Under the pieces are notes generated by a model. It saw only the letters and a program-made list of their open reading frames with translations, was not told the DNA's origin and did not search any database. Positions 6,482-11,660 of a stretch of 11,660 bases of DNA are shown here, piece after piece. The DNA comes from CAZEJK01 sp964512045 (lineage in GTDB: Bacteria; Acidobacteriota; Thermoanaerobaculia; Thermoanaerobaculales; Sulfomarinibacteraceae): contig CAZEJK010000160.1 of NCBI GenBank assembly GCA_964512045.1, forward strand, positions 1 to 11,660. Direction: 5' to 3'. The translations under genes and the position numbers were made by a program. Within the stretch, counting starts at the first letter, position 1. Every line of letters starts with the position of its first letter.

Positions 6482-6502
6482 GGCGCGCGCGGCGCGCGCG
6501 CC
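6482..6502 (-). terminator. GC palindrome downstream of the GloVer gene, possible terminator
   Basis: GGCGCGCGC (6482-6490) and GCGCGCGCC (6494-6502) pair perfectly around GGC. On the - strand this comes about 35 bases after the GloVer stop codon and is followed by TTTCC. A very stable GC stem with a short T-run fits a terminator. The T-run is weak, so an unrelated palindrome is possible. Confidence 0.5.
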
Positions 6503-6537
6503 CCACCTGATCCGCAGGTTCGCTCCTCGCCGGCGGG

Positions 6538-8874
6538 CTACTCCACCGAGAACCGCTGCAGCTCCACCGGCACCGGGCTGGTGATCGAGAACACCGTTCC
6601 CCACCCGGATGTGCCTCCCTCCGTGGTGACCCCGTACAGCGTGCCGCCTTCGAGAAGAAGCGCAGCCTGCGGGAAAGCGCCGTCCGGATCGGAGGCGAGC
6701 GAGCCCAGGAGCTGGTAGTCGGTACCGGAGGTCGTGAGGGCGAACACGGTTCCGTAACCTCCGGACGCGCCACCGCCGTCCGTGGTCCCGTACAACCATC
6801 CCCCGGGGGCCAGGACGAGCCCAGCATGCGGGAACCGGCCATCCGGATCGCTCGTGAACGAGTGGAGCAGCGTGATCCCACTGCCGCTGGTGAAGCGGAA
6901 GACCGTGCCCCATCCCAAGCCGCTCGCTGCACCACCCTCCGCCGTGGTGCCGTACAGGTCTCCCGAGCCGTCGATGACGAGCTCGCCATGCGGGTGGCTA
7001 CCGTCGTCCACTCCCGACGCGAAGCGGTGCAGCACGGAGAAGTTGTTGCCGTCGGTGTCTATCGTGTAGATCGTGCCGTGGTCGCCCGTGCCACCGTAGC
7101 TGGTCGTGCCATGGAGGAAGCCGGCTCCGTCGAGGATGACGCCGCCGGTAGGATTCACCCCATCCGCCGACGCGAAGCTGTGCAGCACGGAAAGAGTGGG
7201 GACTGCAGGTTCCAGGTCGAGCTTGAAGACCGTGCCGTCGCCCCCAGAGCCACCGTACTCGGTCGTCCCGTACAAGATGGTCCCGTCCAGGAGGAGGCGT
7301 CCCCGTGGGCACGCCCCATCGACCGGGTCGCCGGCGAAGGAGTGGAGGATGTCGAAGCCGGTGCCGTCGGTCATGATGGCGAAGATCGTGCCACTGCCGA
7401 ACTGGCCTCCATAGCACGTCGTTCCGTAGAGGTTGCCGGCCGCGTCGAGCACGAGGGGACTGTACGACTCGTAGCCGTTCGTGGCGTCGTCGGCGAAGCT
7501 GTGGAGGATGGTGTACTCGCTGCCGTCGGTCTTGACCTTGAAGATCCCGCCGTTGGCCTCGAGCCCGTGGCTGGAGGTCGTGCCGTAGAGGTAACCCGCG
7601 GCGTCCGCTACCAGGCCAGCCCGCGGGATCGACCCGTCGCTACTGGAGCCCGGGAAGGTGTACGGGGCGGAGAAGCCGCCCCCGCCGCTCGCCACCATGA
7701 AGAAGACGCCCTCGTCCGGCGCCCCCCCCCAGCGCGTGATCCCGTACAGGTTCCCACTCTCGAGAAGAAGGCGGCCCCGCGGAGAGGAACCGTCGTCGCC
7801 CACGAAGTGGTGAAGGACCGTGATCGCGCCGCCACCCACCGGGAGCGAGAAGATGGTTCCATCCCCCGAGGAGCCGCCCTCGGCCACCACGCCGTAGAGG
7901 GTGGACCCGTCAGAAGTGAGGGTGGAGGCCCCCGGGTACTGGCCATCAGCGGCCCCGGTGAAGCTGTGCAGCATCGTGATCGAGCCCCCAGCCGCCGGGA
8001 AAGAGAATACGGACCCGAGCCCCGACCCGCCGCCATTGGTTGTCGTGCCGTAGAGCGTGGTTCCGACCAGGAGGAGACCACCTTCAGGGTTCGCGCCGCT
8101 TGCACCGCCCGTCGCGAAGTGGTGAAGCACGCTGAAGGCGGGGGTGCTGCTGCTGTCCCAGCTGAAGATGGTGCCGATGCCCCCGCTGCCGCCACCGCTC
8201 GCCGTCCCGAAGACGATGCCGGTGGGGCTCACGGCCAGCAGCCCCATGGGGCTCGAGCCTTGCGAACCGCCGGTGACGAACTCGTGAAGGCGCGAGTAGT
8301 TGTTGCCGTCGGTATCGATCCTGAAGACCGTGCCCAGATCCGCGGCGCCGCCGAGCTCGGTCGTCCCGTAGAGGAAGGTACCGTGCAGCGTCAGACCCGC
8401 TCCGGGCCCTTCCCCGTCGGGCGGGAGGCCAAATACGTGCAGTGTCTGAAAGGTCGACCCATCCGTGCTCATCTTGAAGACGGTTCCGCGGTAGTTGGCG
8501 CCACCCCCCGACGTGGTCCCGTAGAGGGACCCGCCCGTGAGGACGAGCGGGCCGAGGGGGCGACCGCCCTCGCTCGTGTTCCCGGCGAACTCGTGCAGAA
8601 CGGTGAAATCACTGCCGTCGGCCTTGATGCGGAACACGGTTCCGCGGTCCGAGAAGCCGCCGGACGCGGTCGTGCCGTAGAACGATGTTCCGTCGGAGAC
8701 CAGCCCCCCAGTGGGCGTCCTGGGGCCCGGCTGGAAGTGGTGCACGTAGGTGATCGCGCCCGCGGGAGCGACCGCCAGCAGCAGCGTCGCCGCGAGGCTC
8801 GCCACCAACCGGAAGGTGTGCCGCTGCCTGGTGAGGCATACTTCGGGACAGGTCGTTGATCCGGTGGTCGTCAC
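6538..8874 (-). CDS. Secreted protein of 14 GloVer tandem repeats
   Basis: The frame is open further upstream, but the GTG at 8872-8874 has a strong AGGAGGAGG ribosome binding site just before it and opens a signal peptide: RQRHTFRLVASLAATLLLAVAPAGA, cleaved near residue 40. I therefore take 778 residues. The rest is 14 repeats of about 50-55 residues with the GloVer consensus: L-LYGTT--GG---GTVF----DG, then a hydrophobic LHSF segment with D/G-rich turns. These repeats (seen in Gloeobacter and Verrucomicrobia, hence the name) are thought to form a propeller-like or solenoid surface fold; no enzymatic role is established. The C-terminus VPVELQRFSVE resembles the short tail motifs found at the end of many exported proteins. 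A nine-base homopolymer (C on +, 7722-7730) lies within repeat 7. Confidence 0.9.
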   Translation of the reverse strand: MTTTGSTTCPEVCLTRQRHTFRLVASLAATLLLAVAPAGAITYVHHFQPGPRTPTGGLVSDGTSFYGTTASGGFSDRGTVFRIKADGSDFTVLHEFAGNTSEGGRPLGPLVLTGGSLYGTTSGGGANYRGTVFKMSTDGSTFQTLHVFGLPPDGEGPGAGLTLHGTFLYGTTELGGAADLGTVFRIDTDGNNYSRLHEFVTGGSQGSSPMGLLAVSPTGIVFGTASGGGSGGIGTIFSWDSSSTPAFSVLHHFATGGASGANPEGGLLLVGTTLYGTTTNGGGSGLGSVFSFPAAGGSITMLHSFTGAADGQYPGASTLTSDGSTLYGVVAEGGSSGDGTIFSLPVGGGAITVLHHFVGDDGSSPRGRLLLESGNLYGITRWGGAPDEGVFFMVASGGGGFSAPYTFPGSSSDGSIPRAGLVADAAGYLYGTTSSHGLEANGGIFKVKTDGSEYTILHSFADDATNGYESYSPLVLDAAGNLYGTTCYGGQFGSGTIFAIMTDGTGFDILHSFAGDPVDGACPRGRLLLDGTILYGTTEYGGSGGDGTVFKLDLEPAVPTLSVLHSFASADGVNPTGGVILDGAGFLHGTTSYGGTGDHGTIYTIDTDGNNFSVLHRFASGVDDGSHPHGELVIDGSGDLYGTTAEGGAASGLGWGTVFRFTSGSGITLLHSFTSDPDGRFPHAGLVLAPGGWLYGTTDGGGASGGYGTVFALTTSGTDYQLLGSLASDPDGAFPQAALLLEGGTLYGVTTEGGTSGWGTVFSITSPVPVELQRFSVE

Positions 8875-9082
8875 TGGTCCTCCTCCTCGCTCATTCGCCA
8901 GCTGGCTGCTGTCGAAGGCGAACGGCAGGCGGTGGAGCGCTGACCCGACCTCGCGTGCGGTTCGTCCTGATTCGAGATCATACACCATGATCACGAAAAT
9001 CCAATGGTCGGAGCGCCAGCGCCTGACGTGACAACGCAGTGACCTCCCCAGTCCACCGGGGCACCCGGGCGCTGCCCCGTGC

Positions 9083-9225
9083 TCAGACCCCCTCGGGCAC
9101 CTGGGGATCGGTCGGGTAGTCCCCACGCACCAGCTCGGCGACGAAGAAGCCGATGAGGCTGGCCAGCCCCCAGGCGATCCCGGCCACCACCCCTGCGTCG
9201 ATGAGGCCACGCCAGGGCTTGGGGG
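9083..9225 (-). pseudogene. C-terminal remnant of a membrane-protein gene
   Basis: Reading leftward from about 9225 to the TGA at 9083-9085 gives a short frame with clear protein character: PKPWRGLIDAGVVAGIAW, then a hydrophobic stretch through GLASLIGFFVAEL, ending VRGDYPTDPQVPEGV. It looks like one transmembrane helix and a short polar tail. No ATG is present, and upstream it runs directly into the GGTGCCA repeats at 9238. I read this as the 3' end of a gene cut by insertion or rearrangement at the second RAYT locus. A tiny GTG-started protein (about 36 residues) is possible but less likely. Family unknown. Confidence 0.55.
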
Positions 9226-9237
9226 AAGAAGAAGAAG

Positions 9238-9263
9238 GGTGCCAGAAGGGTGCCAGGCACGCC
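9238..9263 (+). repeat. GGTGCCA units at the downstream edge of the second RAYT
   Basis: GGTGCCA occurs at 9238-9244 and 9249-9255, an 11-base period. The second copy continues into an 11-base palindrome, GTGCCAGGCAC. The pair lies 17 bases past the RAYT stop codon and matches the core of the units around the first RAYT, seen here in the same orientation relative to the gene. Confidence 0.75.
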
Positions 9264-9271
9264 GTTCCGCC

Positions 9272-10261
9272 TTAACTGTTCGATACTGCCGGCTTCGCGC
9301 TTCCGCCTTTCGCGAGCTGCTGATCGAGTGTCTCCAAGTCGCCCAAGAAGCTCGGGTCCCCCGACCGCCGTCTGATCGCCCGAGCGAGAGTCTTCGTCAT
9401 GCCATCGGGCGACCGGCCAAGCGCCTCGGCCAGGTCCACGACGCGCAGACGGTAGCGCTCGACGCCGACCAGCATCAGCAGCTCGCGCGCCCGAACCACC
9501 TTCCCGTCCCGCCGGCGCGAACGGAGGTCGTCGAGACCCACATCGAGAACGCATGCGCCGGCCTCGACCAGCGCCACGGCGCCCAGGTGCGGCCGCCACT
9601 CCGGTCGCTCGGCGCCACGCTCTCTCCGCCGACGTGCGGAATCATCGGGGTCCTCGTCCTCTCCCTTCGGCGGCCGACCCAGTCGCCACCACGGTAGCCG
9701 ACCCGGCGCCTCGCCGACCCACTCCTCCTCCACCACCCCCTTCAGCCGGCCCACGTACGCTGTGCGCGCTCCACGCCTCGTAGTGCCGAACACCCGCAGT
9801 ACCTCATCGACGTCCACGATCGGGTCGCGCACCATCCCCACCAGCTCGCGGTGGCCGCTCCACCGGTGCTCCGCCGGATCATCGACCACCCCAGCCGTCA
9901 CCGGGTTGAGGTGAATGTAGGCCAACAACGAGTCCAAGTACCGTTGGTCATCCACCAGCTTCGCCCGGTACCGCCCTTGCCACAGCGGCCCGTAAACCCT
10001 CCGCCGCGCGTTCACGCTCCTCGTCACTCGCTGCTGAAGGCTGCGCATCGGCCGGTCCAGCGACACCGCGCCCGTCCGCAGCGCGAGGTGGTAGTGATTC
10101 GACATCAGGCACCACGCGAAGACCGTCACCTCGTCCCGACGCACAACCTCCCGCAGGAGCTGCACGAAGCGCCCCGCCTCGTCCTCCGCCGCGAAAACCT
10201 GCTCGCCGCGCGCCAGACGGTTGTAAACGTGATAGATCGCCCCCTCCCCGAAAATCCTCCC
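9272..10261 (-). pseudogene. Second RAYT (Y1 HUH transposase) lacking a start codon
   Basis: The conserved N-terminal strand of a RAYT is readable from about 10258 (RIFGEGAIYHVYNRLARGEQVF), in frame with the rest. Upstream the frame reads AGC CCG GCA CTT TGG GGG and hits TAA at 10277-10279 inside the 56-bp repeat, with no ATG, GTG or TTG in frame before the domain. The first in-frame GTG (10163-10165) would drop the first beta strand. From that GTG, HYH is at residues 24-26, W-GRYRAKL at 62-70, the likely nucleophile Tyr83 in AYIHLNPVTAG, and a C-terminal helix-turn-helix at about 223-266 (VVDLAEALGRSPDGMTKTLARAI). All catalytic residues survive. I call it 5'-truncated: the repeat has replaced the start codon and about five residues. 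Confidence 0.78.
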
Positions 10262-10317
10262 CCAAAGTGCCGGGCTTTAGGACACGAGGAAGTTGCGAGC
10301 GGAAGACGCGGTGCCAG
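10262..10317. repeat. 56-bp perfect repeat, copy B
   Basis: Identical to 3806-3861 over all 56 bases. It starts exactly where the homology of the second RAYT gene ends and finishes in GGTGCCAG. This copy defines the 5' border of the second RAYT block; the 3' border carries two GGTGCCA units. Confidence 0.9.
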
Positions 10318-10409
10318 GGCGTTACGTCCTGGGCGAGGTCGGGCATCCGGCGTCCAAGGCCATGACCGGGGCCGTGCGGGCTTCGTTGGGTGGGTATGCA
10401 GAGCAGACG

Positions 10410-10431
10410 TTTCGCCGACTCTTCGGCGAAA
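10410..10431 (-). terminator. Perfect 9-bp hairpin right after the PIN toxin gene
   Basis: TTTCGCCGA (10410-10418) and TCGGCGAAA (10423-10431) pair exactly with a 4-base loop. On the - strand the stem begins four bases after the toxin stop codon (10436-10438). Position and strength fit transcription termination of the AbrB-PIN operon. The absence of a U-run leaves a stabilising 3' hairpin or a Rho-dependent context as options. Confidence 0.6.
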
Positions 10432-10435
10432 GCGC

Positions 10436-10870
10436 TCAGCTGCGCTCGGTCAGAGCGTCGAGCACCGCTTCGAGGGCTCGAGCGGGAGTCACGACCAACA
10501 CGCCGCCGTGGTGGTGGCCAAGGTGCGGTGCGAAGTGTCTTCGGTCGCCAGTGACGAGAAGGTCAGCCTCTGACGCGACTGCAGCCGCCAGAATTGGTGT
10601 GTCTCCCGGCGGAAGGCCGAGCGCCGCGGCCCATGCGCGCAGCCGTGGATCGGCTTCGGGGACTCGCCGGACGACCTGGAGCAGCTCGCCCAACGCCTCC
10701 TCCCGAGCAGGAGCTTTGCGCGCGATGTTACGCTCGGCCTCGTCGATGGCGTGGCGCGAGCTGATCGGGTCGCAGTGGCCGCGCGCGGCGAGCAAGAACA
10801 GTGCCGACGACCTCCCGTCCGGTGAGTACGCCGCGGTGAAGAGCACGTTGGCGTCCAGGAAAAGCCTCAC
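10436..10870 (-). CDS. PIN-domain ribonuclease toxin (VapC-like, putative PIN family)
   Basis: The 144-residue protein has the PIN-domain layout. MRLFLDANVL gives the first acidic residue, Asp6. An acidic pair in DEAERN (Asp43, Glu44, Glu46) gives the second site. PGDTPILAAAVASEADLLVTGDRRHF (88-113) gives Asp90 and Asp109, with the typical A-A-ADLLVTGDRD-like ending. PIN toxins are metal-dependent RNases that cut tRNA or other structured RNA. The GTG start (10868-10870) overlaps the upstream antitoxin TGA by 4 bp (GTGA), so translation is probably coupled. A strong hairpin follows the stop. The family closest in layout is the 'putative toxin-antitoxin system toxin component, PIN family' group. 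All acidic residues are present. Confidence 0.9.
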   Translation of the reverse strand: MRLFLDANVLFTAAYSPDGRSSALFLLAARGHCDPISSRHAIDEAERNIARKAPAREEALGELLQVVRRVPEADPRLRAWAAALGLPPGDTPILAAAVASEADLLVTGDRRHFAPHLGHHHGGVLVVTPARALEAVLDALTERS

Positions 10871-11109
10871 TCGAGCGCCCCGGCCAGTCGTCGCCGTTGC
10901 TCCTCACTGAGCCCATCGTCCTCGAGGAACTCACGCACGCGGTCTTCGCTGTAGAGCTCCACGGGATAGAGGCCTGCTGGACGCAGGACAATCGCCCCGT
11001 CCTGGGTGGTCTCCACCAGCAGCATGGTCTCCGGAGTCAGCCCAAGGGTGTCGAGAACGGCCTTCGGAATCGACACCTGGCCCTTCTTGCCGAGTCGTGT
11101 CATCTCCAT
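10867..11109 (-). CDS. AbrB/SpoVT-type antitoxin paired with the PIN toxin
   Basis: The 80-residue protein begins with a swapped-hairpin AbrB domain: TRLGKKGQVSIPKAVLDTLGLTPETMLLVE (about 4-33). The GQVSIPKAV-LGL pattern is diagnostic for AbrB/VapB/MazE-like DNA-binding domains. The C-terminal half (about 45-80) is acidic and probably helical (EDRVREFLEDDGLSEEQ), fitting a toxin-binding tail. Two ATG codons, at 11107-11109 and 11101-11103, are possible starts; neither has a clear Shine-Dalgarno sequence. The frame stays open into the 137-bp repeat up to 11328, but that part has no domain character and I exclude it. A pair of direct repeats 50-76 bases upstream may be the operator. Confidence 0.88.
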   Translation of the reverse strand: MEMTRLGKKGQVSIPKAVLDTLGLTPETMLLVETTQDGAIVLRPAGLYPVELYSEDRVREFLEDDGLSEEQRRRLAGALE

Positions 11110-11158
11110 GGTGACATGTGTGCAGCGTCGCCGGGCAGCCGTCAAGTCGGATCTTCGC

Positions 11159-11185
11159 ATATCCGGCTTTTTCAATATCCGGCTT
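11159..11185 (-). promoter_or_regulatory. Direct repeat upstream of the AbrB-PIN operon, candidate operator
   Basis: ATATCCGGCTT occurs at 11159-11169 and again at 11175-11185, a 16-bp period, with T-rich DNA between. On the operon's strand this reads AAGCCGGATAT twice. Two identical 11-mers upstream of an autoregulated antitoxin gene are a reasonable binding site for the AbrB-type protein. TTGAAA between them could be a -35 element, but I see no matching -10 box. Confidence 0.55.
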
Positions 11186-11229
11186 CCGGCCGTGCAGAGC
11201 GCTGAGGTGACTGCTTGCCGATTGGGGAT

Positions 11230-11366
11230 GCGCCGCCGCAAGCCCTCCTGCGCCACGCGGCCAGTGAAGCCTCGGCCACTCCGAGCGGGGAGGGCGGCGG
11301 CGCGGGTCCCGGTCCAGAGCCCGGCCATCCGGAGGCGGGTCCGCGGCCCCCGGCGAGGCGGCTGCG
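11230..11366. repeat. 137-bp structured repeat, copy B
   Basis: Same element as 3624-3760, same orientation, one mismatch (T at 11340). The hairpin arms are at 11230-11239 and 11294-11303. The flanks differ on both sides from copy A. On the right it is followed within 40 bases by another GTAC-type hairpin. Confidence 0.85.
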
Positions 11367-11406
11367 GAAGCGAGCTTCGCTCAGCCTCCGATGAGCTTCC
11401 AGGAGC

Positions 11407-11440
11407 GGTACCGCGTACAAATGTCCCCAGATGAGAAACC
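11407..11440. repeat. Divergent REP-like hairpin near the right edge
   Basis: GTACCGCGTAC (11408-11418) forms a 4-bp stem around CGC, the same layout as the GGTGC-CAC-GTACC unit upstream of the RAYT. CGTGCCAGG follows at about 11432. It may be a related REP family or a decayed copy. Only one unit is visible. Confidence 0.4.
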
Positions 11441-11458
11441 GTGCCAGGAAAAGCTTTC

Positions 11459-11659
11459 TCAACTTCGCTCTTCTGCCGCTCTCAGCTCTTCGATGCGTTC
11501 GATCGGCCTGGTCGAGAGGGCTCGGTCGAGGGCTCCGAGGTGAGCTGCGAGCCCGCCTTCGATCATCATCTCGCGACGCAAACTGAGCACTGTTCAGGAA
11601 TCGCAGGGATCCAGGACCTCCAGATCGAGACCGGTCTCTTCGAACTGGCGAAGCGCTCT
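11459..11659 (-). pseudogene. C-terminal end of an unrecognised gene interrupted by an in-frame TGA
   Basis: Entering from the right edge, one frame reads RALRQFEETGLDLEVLDPCDS and meets TGA at 11594-11596. It continues in the same frame, after one codon, as VLSLRREMMIEGGLAAHL through RPIERIEELRAAEERS to TGA at 11459-11461. Both parts look like soluble, charged, helical protein. Either this is one gene with a nonsense mutation, or one gene ends and a 43-residue frame starts at the GTG at 11588-11590. I do not recognise the family. Only the end of the gene is inside the window. Confidence 0.45.
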
Positions 11660-11660
11660 G

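Noticed and set aside
5970..6989. - strand frame of 339 codons over the relic and the GloVer 3' end
   Set aside because: Composition-driven Arg/Ser-rich translation. It overlaps better-supported features on both sides.
6826..8859. Long + strand open frame (677 codons) opposite the GloVer gene
   Set aside because: It is the antisense shadow of a GC-rich repeated gene. Its translation is Arg/Ala/Val-rich without domains, while the - strand gives clear repeats, a signal peptide and a ribosome binding site.
10318..10435. + strand protein-like stretch (RYVLGEVGHPASKAM and on) beside the second RAYT
   Set aside because: It has no start of its own outside the repeat, runs into the PIN gene antisense, and matches nothing I recognise.
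11110..11328. N-terminal extension of the AbrB antitoxin into the 137-bp repeat
   Set aside because: The extension is encoded by a repeat found elsewhere in a different context, and AbrB proteins start right before the TRLGKKGQV strand.

Overview
The window is high-GC bacterial DNA that looks like an accessory or repeat-rich chromosomal region. The family mix is GloVer-repeat secreted protein, carboxypeptidase-regulatory-like secreted protein, several REP-associated (RAYT) transposases, and MazF-type and PIN-type toxin-antitoxin pairs. That mix suggests a soil or sediment Acidobacteriota-, Myxococcota- or Verrucomicrobia-type genome. This is inference; no rRNA or marker gene is present. I saw no tRNA, rRNA or CRISPR array.

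Left part (1-3519, + strand): a ribbon-helix-helix antitoxin and MazF/PemK toxin pair overlapping by 4 bp, then two exported proteins of visibly lower GC. These are a small cysteine-rich protein with a 13-residue tandem repeat, and a 727-residue protein built of prealbumin-like (carboxypeptidase regulatory-like) beta domains.

Middle part (3520-6537): a 137-bp structured repeat, an array of REP-like units with a GGTGCCA core, and an apparently intact RAYT transposase (4344-5369). Its downstream edge carries the same repeat inverted, so the whole block resembles a REPtron. To the right lie two abutting transposase relics: the C-terminal part of an IS91-like transposase on the - strand, and a middle fragment of another HUH/RAYT-like transposase on the + strand.

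Right part (6482-11660, mostly - strand): a secreted 778-residue protein of 14 GloVer repeats followed by a GC palindrome; the tail of a membrane-protein gene; and a second RAYT copy with no start codon. The 5' end of that copy abuts a 56-bp element identical to one embedded in the first RAYT's repeat array. Next come an AbrB-type antitoxin and PIN toxin operon with a candidate direct-repeat operator and a hairpin after the toxin, a second copy of the 137-bp repeat (136/137 identical), and at the edge the C-terminus of an unrecognised gene interrupted by an in-frame TGA.

The main theme is a REP/RAYT repeat system that has shuffled the region: the same short core sits at the edges of two diverged RAYTs and at a junction between relics, and two longer repeats join distant points of the window.
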